Source: SIAJ01 sp036266155
Lineage (GTDB): Bacteria > Planctomycetota > Planctomycetia > Gemmatales > Gemmataceae
Direction: 5' to 3'
DNA length: 15,010 bases
Assembly (NCBI GenBank): GCA_036266155.1
Contig: DATANR010000262.1
Span: forward strand, 1 to 15,010
The notes beneath the pieces were generated by a model that saw only the letters and a program-made list of their open reading frames with translations, did no database searches and had not been told where the DNA came from. Positions 1 through 6,209 of this stretch are shown here, piece by piece. The translations under genes were made by a program, and so were the position numbers. How positions within the stretch are numbered: the stretch's first letter is position 1; each line of letters starts with the position of its first letter.

Positions 1-237
1 CACAGGACCGAATTGGGAGCAATTGGGTGACTGGTTACCCGGCACCTACAGCAGGTCATTAGATCACATTGATACCGGTTTCCGTCCCCGTGTCTACAGG
101 TACGGGCATCACGCTCACGGCGACGGATATAAACGACGCAACGATCACGGGGACGGAAACCGGTATCAATGTGATCTAATGACCTGCTGTAGGTGCCGGG
201 TAACCAGTCACCCAATTGCTCCCAATTCGGTCCTGTG
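1..237. repeat. Perfect 92-bp inverted repeat with 53-bp spacer
   Basis: Positions 1-92 are the exact reverse complement of 146-237, and 93-145 is the spacer. The left arm starts at the first base of the window, so the repeat may be longer than 92 bp. A perfect palindrome of this size could be a natural cruciform or hairpin, or a fold-back chimera at a contig end. Neither arm resembles insertion-sequence ends that I recognise. No gene is supported here; a short open stretch crosses the spacer but mainly reflects the symmetry. From 238 to about 363 I see no intact gene, only possible degraded coding sequence of the next feature in a different frame. Confidence 0.95.
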
Positions 238-363
238 GCCGGTGCAGGCATGAGATTTTGTGCAAGTCGTTTCACGTTGACGACGAGATCGATCCGTTTT
301 GGATCGAGTACTCCGTTCACTGAACTATCTGCTTGCTCGCCGAGGACGAGCCCGGCGTCTTCG

Positions 364-824
364 ACATCCCGTCATGCCCCCGCCGAGATCGTAGGGCGCA
401 TCCTCGACCTCGCCAACTGGACCTACTTCACGGGGTACGCCGTACTGCCCGACATTAAGGCGGCGGAGTTCGAGGTCTGCACGCCCGGCGTTGTCGGCTC
501 CCGCATCCGGGTCACGATCACGGACGGGTCGAGCCACGTCGAGGAGATCGTGGAGTGGCAGCCTGAAAAGTCGCTGCGGCTCCGTATGAACGAGTTCTCG
601 GCCCCGCTGTCCCGGCTGGCGACCGAGTTCGTAGAGTCCTGGACGTTCGAGCGGGCGGGGACCGCCACCAGAGCCACCCGCTCCTTCGAGTTGTACCCGA
701 AGTCCACCGTCGCCCGGCCAGCCCTCTGGCTGATCTCGCTGCTGCTCAGACGGGCCATCGCCCGGCATCTGCGACACAGATGCGTGACCTCGGACAGCCG
801 ACGACCAGTAGCCATACAGCGTGA
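364..824 (+). pseudogene. SRPBCC (START/polyketide-cyclase fold) protein, frameshifted remnant
   Basis: The reading frame from about 370 encodes a typical SRPBCC ligand-binding domain: an APAEIV start, an ANWTYFTGYAVLPDIKAAEF segment, GSRIRVTITDGSSHVEEI, a WTF strand and a C-terminal helix ending in LWLISLLLRRAIARHL. At about 771-776 the frame breaks. Removing two bases from the GACACAG stretch gives RHLRQMRD and a stop at 822-824, 13 bp before the cupin gene. Without that repair the frame runs straight into the cupin and gives an artificial fusion. The 5' end is also disturbed: the sequence before 367 looks more protein-like in another frame (ending VFDIP), which contains a stop at 321-323. 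Such domains bind hydrophobic ligands; no substrate can be inferred. Family assignment is fairly secure; pseudogene versus consensus error is open. Confidence 0.55.
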
Positions 825-837
825 AAGGGACGAAACG

Positions 838-1323
838 ATGGCAGCACCGCACCAGCCCACGATCAACACCCCACCCCAGGGCCGCACCATCGCCGTGGTG
901 GGTGACGTGTACCGCTTCCTGGCGACCGGCCAGGAGACGAACGGGAAGTACGCCTTGTTCGAGGCTCTGGTGGGTCCGGGCGGCGGGCCTCCCCCGCACT
1001 TCCACAGCCGGGAAGAGGAAGGATTTTACGTCCTCGAAGGCGAGATTACGTTTACCGTCAATGGGGAGCGGGTCGTGGCGAAGGCCGGGACATTCGCCAA
1101 CATGCCGGTCGGGACGCCGCACGGCTTCAAGAACGAGGGCGACCGCCCGGCGAGGATGCTGATCTCCCTCGCCCCGGCGGGCCTAGAGCAGATGTTTTTC
1201 GAAGTCGGCGTGCCACTCGCCGAGGGTGCGATGACAGCCCTGCCGCCGACAAAGGCCGAGATCGAGAAGCTACTCGCCGTTGCGCCGGGGTACGGAATCA
1301 CGATCCTGCGACCGGGGCATTGA
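838..1323 (+). CDS. Single-domain cupin protein
   Basis: The 161-residue product is a complete small beta-barrel cupin. Motif 1 fits G(X)5HXH(X)4E(X)6G with G48, H54, H56, E61 and G68. Motif 2 fits G(X)5PXG(X)2H(X)3N with G84, P90, G92, H95 and N99. H54, H56, E61 and H95 form the usual metal site, so a mononuclear metal centre is likely. The reaction cannot be told; such proteins include dioxygenases, isomerases and sensors. I chose the ATG at 838 because it follows a GAAAGGGA purine stretch and starts a normal-length cupin, although the frame is open far upstream through the SRPBCC remnant. No signal peptide is seen, so it is probably cytoplasmic. It may have been co-transcribed with the SRPBCC gene. 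Confidence 0.85.
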   Translation: MAAPHQPTINTPPQGRTIAVVGDVYRFLATGQETNGKYALFEALVGPGGGPPPHFHSREEEGFYVLEGEITFTVNGERVVAKAGTFANMPVGTPHGFKNEGDRPARMLISLAPAGLEQMFFEVGVPLAEGAMTALPPTKAEIEKLLAVAPGYGITILRPGH

Positions 1324-1353
1324 GTCGGGCCAGTGCCGCCAAGGGTGACGACG

Positions 1354-1416
1354 ATGAAATCAACAGTCGATGAGATTCGGCGGCGGTTCTGGGCTGTCAC
1401 TTTCGCGCCCAAGTGA
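1354..1416 (+). pseudogene. Possible 5' stub of a class I SAM-dependent methyltransferase
   Basis: An ATG 31 bp after the cupin stop opens a 20-codon frame starting MKSTVDEIRRRF. This closely matches the opening I recall for many bacterial class I methyltransferases (KSTVEEIRxRFDxDVERFSN). After the twelfth codon (1389) the similarity ends and a stop follows at 1414-1416, where the sequence overlaps the end of the opposite-strand gene. The simplest reading is the 5' end of a methyltransferase gene whose remainder was deleted or replaced. Twelve codons is very little evidence and chance is possible. Confidence 0.3.
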
Positions 1417-1711
1417 CGTTGTTACTGACCGCCTCAGCGTAGTCGGTGCCTGAGAAGCCAGGGCACCGAGCCTCCAACGCATCAACCGTTGGATACGACC
1501 CTTGCCCCCGACTGGCGAACCACGCATCTGCCATGTCGAAGGCCGCGCGGTCCAGCTCAGCTGCCCGCCGACTTGCCTCGGCGTACTGCTCGGTAGCGAA
1601 GCCTGGAACCCGCTCCGCCAGCAGTTCGATTGCACGCGGGTCTTGCGATTGGCCGGTTTCCCACTTGACCCGCAACGCCGCACTGAGCAGTTCCTGCGGC
1701 AGCGCCGACAT
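1397..1711 (-). CDS. Small hypothetical protein with internal duplication
   Basis: The 104-residue soluble protein is rich in Ala, Glu and Arg and has no signal or membrane segment. It contains two related 19-residue segments, 28-46 (IELLAERVPGFATEQYAEA) and 76-94 (VDALEARCPGFSGTDYAEA), 48 residues apart with 9 identities. This suggests an internally duplicated helical motif with the core PGF-x4-YAEA. The frame could start earlier, at 1759 or 1735, but the ATG at 1711 is preferred because a GGAGG lies 7 nt upstream. The gene follows the SUMF1-fold lipoprotein gene on the same strand and is probably in its transcript. I do not recognise a named family. Confidence 0.7.
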   Translation of the reverse strand: MSALPQELLSAALRVKWETGQSQDPRAIELLAERVPGFATEQYAEASRRAAELDRAAFDMADAWFASRGQGSYPTVDALEARCPGFSGTDYAEAVSNNVTWARK

Positions 1712-1718
1712 CCACCCA

Positions 1719-1723
1719 CCTCC
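1719..1723 (-). promoter_or_regulatory. Shine-Dalgarno GGAGG deciding the start at 1711
   Basis: On the minus strand GGAGG is followed by a 7-nt spacer and ATG, an ideal ribosome-binding arrangement. The upstream in-frame ATG at 1759 has no comparable site, which favours the shorter product. Confidence 0.6.
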
Positions 1724-1764
1724 GGGTAATGCCATCTTGGGGCAGACTTGTTTATCCATTGTAA

Positions 1765-2691
1765 TCAGCGCATGACGGCCACGACGCGAAAGCCGATGTG
1801 GTCGTACCCGCGCTCCGGTTCAAATCGAAGTCGACACGCGGATCGGCATGGCCACCCATCGTCGGTCCAGGCGCCGCCCCGGCGGACGCGCGAGAAAGTG
1901 CCGTCCCGGTTCGTTGCCGCCGTTGTCTTGGCGGAATAGAGGTCTGGATCTTCCCCACCTGGCAGTTTGGCATGATACCAGTCCCGACACCACTCGAAGG
2001 TGTTGCCGTGCGTGTCGTGCAGTCCCCACGGGTTGGCCGGGTAACTGCCCACCTTGCTCGCCTTACCGAGTGACGGGCCAAGCGCGGCCCCGTTGTAAGG
2101 CTTGCCCTTGAAGTTTGCTTGCTTGCTGCTCAATTTGTCGCCGAATGAAGTAGCCGTCTTCGTCCCAGCCCGACAGGCATACTCCCACTGAGCCTCAGTC
2201 GGCAGTCGCATTTCCCACTCGCTCGGCAACTCGCTCGACTGGTGCCCAAGTTCGGTGAGCATCCGGCAGAACATCTCGGCCTGAGTGAAGTTGACATTCC
2301 CGACCGGCAAGTCGTCGCCCTCCGGCAGTTCGGCGGTGAACGCGCCCGGCAGCTTGCCGACGATTCGCTTCCACTGGCCCTGTGTCGTCTCGAACTTGGC
2401 CATCCAGAAGCCCTTCGTCAGCGTGACCTCGACCTGGTCTTCATCGGGCCGGCGATCCGGTTCGCCGGGTGGACTTCCCATCGTGAACTTACCGGGAGGA
2501 CACCAGCAGAATTTGATACCGGCGACCTCGCGCTCATCGCCGGGCTTGATACCACGAAATGGCTCAGAGCCGTTGGCGACGGTTGGCTCATCACCCGTAG
2601 ACGGAACACTGGTATCGGCCGGGCGATGGCAACCAACCAAGCCGGCCGCCAGAACGATAACGGCTCTGCGATTCCATATGGTCCGCGTCAT
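1765..2691 (-). CDS. SUMF1/FGE-sulfatase-fold lipoprotein
   Basis: The 308-residue protein begins with a charged N-terminus, a hydrophobic stretch and a lipobox ending LVGC (Cys21), so it should be a lipoprotein outside the cytoplasm. From about residue 61 it has the SUMF1 fold: CPPGKFTMGSP, a KFETTQGQW strand, LPTEAQWEYACRAGT, GLHDTHGNTFEWCRDWY and RRGGAWTDDGWPCRSACR, ending IGFRVV. In true formylglycine-generating enzymes two cysteines about five residues apart bind copper. Here the first position is Asp277 and only Cys282 remains, so sulfatase-activating activity is doubtful. Many planctomycete SUMF1 paralogues are non-catalytic or of unknown role. The stop is 5 bp before the longest possible start of the downstream small gene. 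The ATG at 2691 follows an AAGGGC purine stretch. Confidence 0.88.
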   Translation of the reverse strand: MTRTIWNRRAVIVLAAGLVGCHRPADTSVPSTGDEPTVANGSEPFRGIKPGDEREVAGIKFCWCPPGKFTMGSPPGEPDRRPDEDQVEVTLTKGFWMAKFETTQGQWKRIVGKLPGAFTAELPEGDDLPVGNVNFTQAEMFCRMLTELGHQSSELPSEWEMRLPTEAQWEYACRAGTKTATSFGDKLSSKQANFKGKPYNGAALGPSLGKASKVGSYPANPWGLHDTHGNTFEWCRDWYHAKLPGGEDPDLYSAKTTAATNRDGTFSRVRRGGAWTDDGWPCRSACRLRFEPERGYDHIGFRVVAVMR

Positions 2692-2888
2692 GGTGCTGCC
2701 CTTCGGCGCTTTCTCCAGCGCTGAATGTCAAGGAAAGAGAGGTGTGCGTCGCTCCAGGTTGTCGGCAGGCTTCCTGCCACTTAATCAGTCTTGTAATCGC
2801 GGGGACGGGGAGTTACCAACAGACGTTACTTCCGCGATGGCTCGTTCGACCCAAGGGCACTTACCGTGCCGGGGCCACCCCGCGTGCG

Positions 2889-3257
2889 CTACTTGCCGCT
2901 GAAGGAGCATTGCTCCATAACAAGGCGCCAGTCCCCGGCCTGTCGTTCCCAGACTCGGACACACTGGTGGTCATCCGTGAAGGAGGTTTCGTCGAACGAT
3001 CCGGCTCCCTGCCAGCGGTCGCGGACAACCGCCACGTCACCACCGAGGAGACGGACTACGACTTCAGTGCGATCCCCATGATCCAGCCGGTAGGTCGGAG
3101 AACGAATGATCCCCAGGATTGCCTGGCGGTCGAGGACCAATCCGTTCGGGGCGATGTAAACGTAGTCCTCGGCCATGAGGCGTTCCACGGTCGCGGCGTC
3201 CTTCTCAAACCAGGCCCGAAACCATCGCTCGCTCAGGCCATGCAAATCGGACAACAT
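2889..3257 (-). CDS. NTF2-like (SnoaL/DUF4440-type) protein
   Basis: The 122-residue product has the signature of the NTF2-like cone fold: an N-terminal helix with WFRAWFEKDAATVERLM, then EDYVYIAPNGLVLDRQAILG, strands TEVVVRLLGGDVAVVRDRW, and a closing strand with VWERQAGDWRLVMEQ. This is the usual layout of DUF4440/SnoaL-like proteins, which serve as small-molecule-binding domains, isomerases or hydrolases. There is no signal peptide, so it is probably cytoplasmic. A GGGAG 6 nt before the ATG supports the start at 3257. About 200 bp of non-coding sequence (2692-2888) separates it from the SUMF1 gene, so it is probably its own unit. Substrate unknown. Confidence 0.82.
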   Translation of the reverse strand: MLSDLHGLSERWFRAWFEKDAATVERLMAEDYVYIAPNGLVLDRQAILGIIRSPTYRLDHGDRTEVVVRLLGGDVAVVRDRWQGAGSFDETSFTDDHQCVRVWERQAGDWRLVMEQCSFSGK

Positions 3258-3403
3258 CGGTCGCTCCCACTATTCGTGCCGCGTTAGTTACCATGCCGAC
3301 AATTCTGCACACCCCTCTGCTGCCACAAGATCAGTATCCCTGGCGCCCCACCTCATTCGTCGGATCGGATCGTGACTGCCCAGCCGCTGTCCGAGGACTC
3401 AGA

Positions 3404-3664
3404 TCAGCCGACGGTAATCGTGAACGGCTTGATTGTCGCTTCTGCCCACTTGAGTCGCTCGGGCAGATCGCCTTTTGTCCCGTCAATCATGAACTTTGGC
3501 CGCGATTCGAGGACCACACAGCCGGCAGCAATGCCCTTCACACGGCGGAAGCCGACTCGGCCGGACTGGTACAGCGTCTGATGTTTCCACTCACCCGTAC
3601 CGACCGGAGTCAGTGAGCGAAGGCTAAATTTGTTCGGATAGGGACGCCAACCGCTCCTCTCCAA
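3404..3664 (-). CDS. Hypothetical protein, possibly 5'-disrupted next to the IS element
   Basis: The 86-residue product has normal coding composition and no recognised domain. Its central part reads GEWKHQTLYQSGRVGFRRVKG and the end is KWAEATIKPFTITVG. No signal peptide or membrane helix is seen. The listed start is a TTG at 3664 without a clear ribosome site. The frame stays open upstream through the hairpin cluster to the IS630 edge at 3764, and would remain open past the edge if the element were removed. The true start may therefore lie upstream, and the element or the hairpins may have disturbed the 5' region. Function unknown. Confidence 0.5.
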   Translation of the reverse strand: MERSGWRPYPNKFSLRSLTPVGTGEWKHQTLYQSGRVGFRRVKGIAAGCVVLESRPKFMIDGTKGDLPERLKWAEATIKPFTITVG

Positions 3665-3690
3665 ATACCCCGATAGGCTTTGCTCCCAAA

Positions 3691-3758
3691 CCTCTGAAAC
3701 GATTCCGCTTCCGTTTCGTTTCAGAGGGTTTCGTTTCGGAGGTGAAACGAAACGGAAG
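3691..3758. repeat. Overlapping hairpins built from GTTTCGTTTC units
   Basis: Two alternative hairpins overlap. The first has 11-bp arms (CCTCTGAAACG at 3691-3701, its complement at 3717-3727). The second has 16-bp arms (CTTCCGTTTCGTTTCA at 3708-3723, its complement at 3743-3758) with a 19-nt loop. The 10-mer GTTTCGTTTC occurs at 3713-3722 and 3728-3737 and inverted at 3744-3753. The cluster ends 5 bp before the target TA of the IS element. It resembles a REP or MITE-like dispersed hairpin, or a terminator between the 5018-5557 gene and the 3404-3664 gene before the insertion. Confidence 0.85.
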
Positions 3759-3764
3759 GGGCTA

Positions 3765-3794
3765 GTGCACCGTCACATGATGATTTTAGGGTAG
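3765..3794 (+). repeat. IS630 left terminal inverted repeat
   Basis: This 30-bp end matches the reverse complement of 4958-4987 at 20 of 30 positions, with blocks GTGC, TCACA and AGGGTAG in register. The transposase stop codon (3773-3775) lies inside it. Confidence 0.85.
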
Positions 3795-4468
3795 ACGGAT
3801 CTCAGCTTTCGGCGTGCGTCGTCAATGCGGAACTGCCAGTCGACACCACGTTGACGGTCGTTGATTCGGTTCGCCCACGCCTGTGTTTCTTGCCGCAGCT
3901 CTTCGATGTCCGCGAAGCGGCGGTCTTTTACGCATTGCCGCGTCATGCAGCTTAACTCGTTCTCCGCGATGTTCAGCCAACTGCCGTGTTTGGGCGTGTA
4001 GTGAAACACCAAACGCTCCACGATGGCCCGCGCCGTACTCGGGTCAAACGCTTCGTAGAACGCCCCCTTGGTGTGCGTGTTCAAATTGTCGCAGACCAGC
4101 AGCACCTTCTCGGCAGCCGCGAATCGTGTGCGCAACAACTCCGCGATTTCGCGCGCCCATTCCACTTTGGTCCGTCGCATTTGTACGGCCACGTCACGCC
4201 AGCCCGACAATGGCTCGCAAAACATGAAAATGCTCGCCGTTCCCGCTCGTTCGTATTCGTAATCCACTCGTTTCGGATGGGCCACCGTCGCGGCGATTGG
4301 CGTCCGCGTCTCCTTGAGCAACTGCATCGGCTGCTCGTCCATGCACAGAACCGGGAACCTCGGGTCGTAGGGACGGCTGTAGACTTCCAGCACGTCCTCC
4401 ATGTTCGCGACGAATTCGCCGTCCGCTTCCGGCGGTATCACCCAGTATTCGATCTTGCGTTTCGTCAT
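3773..4468 (-). CDS. IS630 transposase, C-terminal DDE catalytic part (frame 2)
   Basis: The 231-residue frame contains the RNase H-like catalytic domain: CMDEQP (Asp44), LLVCDNLNTH (Asp127) and HGSWLNIAENE (Glu169), the D-D-E triad in the usual IS630 settings. It also has PPEADGEFVANMEDVLEVY near the start and a C-terminal helix ending in RSVYPKIIM. Although an ATG is present at 4468 within ATGA overlapping the first frame, the catalytic part alone lacks the DNA-binding domain. The functional product is probably made by -1 frameshifting at 4473-4479, which gives LKKNGMTKRKIEYW across the junction. That resembles the continuous sequence of unshifted relatives. Confidence 0.92.
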   Translation of the reverse strand: MTKRKIEYWVIPPEADGEFVANMEDVLEVYSRPYDPRFPVLCMDEQPMQLLKETRTPIAATVAHPKRVDYEYERAGTASIFMFCEPLSGWRDVAVQMRRTKVEWAREIAELLRTRFAAAEKVLLVCDNLNTHTKGAFYEAFDPSTARAIVERLVFHYTPKHGSWLNIAENELSCMTRQCVKDRRFADIEELRQETQAWANRINDRQRGVDWQFRIDDARRKLRSVYPKIIM

Positions 4469-4905
4469 GCCGTTTTTTTGAGCGTCCGGCGCACGGTCTC
4501 ATAACTGATCGACTCGACAATCTCCAGAGCCACCACTTGCTCCGCCAGCAACCGCAACGTCCAGTTCGAGAACCCCGTCGGCGGCGGTCTCAGACGCAAC
4601 GCAATCACTTTGGCTTCCTGTTTGCCGTCCAGCAGCTTGGGAACCGGAACGCTCCGCGGCTTGCCGTGGAGCGTCGCCGCGAATCCTTCCACGACAAAGC
4701 GTTCGCGGATATTCTCGACCGTCTTGGTCCGGCAGCCGAACGCATCGGCGATGCGCGCGTCGGTCCAGCCTGGACCGTCGGCATCGGCTTTCAAGAGGAC
4801 TTGAGCGCGACGAACTTTTTGTGACGACCCTTTGAACTTCGCGACGATCCCCGCCAACGTCTGGCGTTCCTCATTCGCAAGCCGGACGACATACTTCTTC
4901 GGCAT
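4465..4905 (-). CDS. IS630 transposase, N-terminal HTH part (frame 1)
   Basis: The 146-residue frame has the helix-turn-helix region of IS630 transposases (WTDARIADAFGCRTKTVENI at about 47-66), followed by a second winged segment (GFSNWTLRLLAEQVV) and SYETVRRTLKK at the end. This part binds the terminal inverted repeats. The ATG at 4905 is preceded by AGGAGGG at good distance. Read alone it stops at 4465, overlapping the next frame by ATGA. An A7 run just before the stop allows a -1 shift into the catalytic frame. The truncated product may act as a repressor of transposition, as in other frameshifting elements, but that is inferred. Confidence 0.92.
   Translation of the reverse strand: MPKKYVVRLANEERQTLAGIVAKFKGSSQKVRRAQVLLKADADGPGWTDARIADAFGCRTKTVENIRERFVVEGFAATLHGKPRSVPVPKLLDGKQEAKVIALRLRPPPTGFSNWTLRLLAEQVVALEIVESISYETVRRTLKKTA
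4473..4479 (-). promoter_or_regulatory. A7 slippery site for -1 programmed frameshift
   Basis: On the coding strand the frame reads CTC AAA AAA ACG GCA TGA. Slipping back one base on the seven adenines changes this to CTC AAA AAA AAC GGC ATG ACG and joins both halves. A-rich heptamers are the commonest frameshift signals in insertion sequences. Confidence 0.8.
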
Positions 4906-4957
4906 GACAGCGACCCTCCTTGGTCGCCGCCATTTTGATCTATCCCCACGTCCGCTG

Positions 4958-4987
4958 CTACCCTAACTTTGGCGTGTGATTAAGCAC
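4958..4987 (-). repeat. IS630 right terminal inverted repeat
   Basis: This is the partner of 3765-3794 with the same three conserved blocks. It lies about 50 bp upstream of the transposase start, so it may overlap the transposase promoter. Confidence 0.85.
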
Positions 4988-5017
4988 TAGGCAGGCAAAC
5001 TCGGCGCGGCACCGGCG

Positions 5018-5557
5018 CTATTCCACGATGATGAATCCCTTGCGCCGGTCGTCGCGCCGCTCCGCGTCCATTCCTGCCCGCGAACGACCGCAGAACTCTC
5101 GGCACTGAGCGTCGGTCATCTCGTCGAAGAAGATCCGCTCCCAACAGCAACTCATGGCCCCGGCCCAAACCATGCGCCCGTCGTAGGCGGCCGCTCCCAT
5201 TCCCCGGTACTTGAGATACGTCCACCGGCCCTTCTGCTCGACTTCAACCGGCGTAGTGTGGGTGAGTACGTCCTCGACTCGGTCGCCGGCCCGGACCCGT
5301 CCGTAGTGGTACTCCCGCCAGTCCGGGTGCCTCTCGTGGTCCATCGCCTGATACACCGTCCAGGCGTCTTGGCTCCAGACGTTGTGCCGCCAGCAGAACA
5401 CGACCAAGGCGATGCCGGCCAAGAAGACCAGAACAGCGAGCCGTTTCATCCAGCGTCGTAAAGCCTGTGCCCTCAGGACCGCGCCTGCGATACTGAGTAT
5501 TGCCAGCCGGCTGGGTGGCGGCTGCGGTTCTGCGTAGTTCTCGCGTTCTTGATCCAT
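5018..5557 (-). CDS. Single-pass membrane hypothetical protein
   Basis: The 179-residue protein has a proline-rich cytoplasmic start (MDQERENYAEPQPPPSR), a short amphipathic region, and one clear membrane helix at about 39-56 (RLAVLVFLAGIALVVFCW) preceded by RRWMKR. The positive side suggests that the N-terminus stays inside. The outer part contains GRVRAGDRVEDVLTHTTP and KGRWTYLKYRGMG, a pattern I associate with uncharacterised planctomycete proteins, plus a Cys-containing tail. The frame is open to 5593, but those extra 12 codons are the translated 34-bp repeat, so I chose the ATG at 5557. Function unknown. The IS630 lies 30 bp beyond its stop. Confidence 0.7.
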   Translation of the reverse strand: MDQERENYAEPQPPPSRLAILSIAGAVLRAQALRRWMKRLAVLVFLAGIALVVFCWRHNVWSQDAWTVYQAMDHERHPDWREYHYGRVRAGDRVEDVLTHTTPVEVEQKGRWTYLKYRGMGAAAYDGRMVWAGAMSCCWERIFFDEMTDAQCREFCGRSRAGMDAERRDDRRKGFIIVE

Positions 5558-5560
5558 ATA

Positions 5561-5594
5561 CCGCATTCTGACCGGCAGGGCGATCGGGGGCAAG
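5561..5594. repeat. 34-bp repeat, copy A
   Basis: This sequence starts CCGCATTCTGACCGGC and ends TCGGGGGCAAG. It is the same as 6649-6682 except for two A/C differences (5577 and 5583). It lies 3 bp upstream of the start of the 5018-5557 membrane protein gene. Confidence 0.9.
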
Positions 5595-5615
5595 CGGGCT
5601 ATTCAGCAGCGCGTC

Positions 5616-5957
5616 TCATACCTCGGCGGTGAATTCGTCCAACGACGTGTAGATGATCTTCTTCCTCGGTCCCGGCAGGGGATCGATCGCGACGTGGGTA
5701 ACGCCCTGTTCATCGAGGTCGGGCCGCAACGTCTTCATGTTGCTCAACAGACGTTCCCGCGACTCCGACACGATCGCTCTGGCGGTCCAGACGGCGAATT
5801 TCTCACCATGCTGGGCCGTCTGGAATCGCCGCACGTTGTCAGCGTCGGTGAAGAAGCAGATACACAAATGGCCGTCAACCTGGATCAGTTCCGGGGCGCC
5901 GGCCGGCGAGAGGGGGAAGAAGTTCGGGTAGGTGAAGATGAAGGGAACGTCGTCCAT
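5616..5957 (-). CDS. Hypothetical protein, 113 aa
   Basis: From an ATG at 5957 the product begins MDDVPFIFTYPNFFPLSPAG and contains a strand-rich region (ELIQVDGHLCICFFTDADNV), a helical segment (TARAIVSESRERLLSNMKTL) and a C-terminus with THVAIDPLPGPRKKIIYTSL. It looks like a small soluble alpha/beta protein without signal or membrane segments. The frame is open up to 6131, but the extra 58 residues are Arg/Ser/Pro-rich and look like non-coding translation, so the shorter start is preferred. No clear ribosome site is seen. No family recognised. Between it and the next gene, 5958-6209 holds nothing I can support. Confidence 0.65.
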   Translation of the reverse strand: MDDVPFIFTYPNFFPLSPAGAPELIQVDGHLCICFFTDADNVRRFQTAQHGEKFAVWTARAIVSESRERLLSNMKTLRPDLDEQGVTHVAIDPLPGPRKKIIYTSLDEFTAEV

Positions 5958-6209
5958 CGTTTGAACCGGCGAAAGGGAAACGCGGCGGCCCGAGGTTCGC
6001 GGGATGCCGCCGCGCACCCCTTGGAGGCGGTCAGGAGCCACCCGACCCGACGGCTTGCGGTCGCTGGGCGGGGTAAAAGATATGTCACGACGCGGCCGGT
6101 GGCTTCTGTGCCGGCGACTTGCCGACGCCATTGTGCGCCTGCTTTGCGATAGAACGCCGTCTTGAAATCTACTGAAATGAGACTAAACCCCGATGGGCCA
6201 AGCCCTCGC

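Larger units (their letters stand above)
3765..4987 (-). mobile_element. Complete IS630-family insertion sequence, 1223 bp
   Basis: The element carries a two-frame DDE transposase on the minus strand. Its ends are imperfect terminal inverted repeats: starting at the edges, both read GTGC, share TCACA in the middle and finish with TTAGGGTAG. A TA dinucleotide flanks each end (3763-3764 and 4988-4989), as expected for IS630/Tc1-mariner elements, which duplicate TA on insertion. All parts needed for transposition appear present, so it may be active or only recently inserted. The uninterrupted target would have joined the GGAAGGGGC sequence on the left to GGCAGGC on the right. Confidence 0.92.

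Noticed and set aside
60..179. Short open stretch across the spacer of the terminal inverted repeat reading TGTGITLTATD and ATITGTETG, like a beta-repeat surface protein
   Set aside because: It is bounded by stops at both ends, lies mostly within the palindrome arms, and has no start codon context; symmetry explains much of the pattern.
193..837. Long N-terminal extension of the cupin from an ATG at 193
   Set aside because: The first part lies in the inverted repeat arm and the remainder is the SRPBCC remnant in a shifted frame; the ATG at 838 has a purine-rich site and gives a normal cupin.
325..1122. Minus-strand 265-codon frame opposite the SRPBCC and cupin genes
   Set aside because: Arg/Gly-rich translation typical of the antisense of GC-rich coding sequence; no recognisable motif.
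3691..3758. CRISPR array from the repeated GTTTCGTTTC motif
   Set aside because: Units are only 10 bp, lack regular unique spacers, and no cas genes are nearby; overlapping hairpins explain the pattern.
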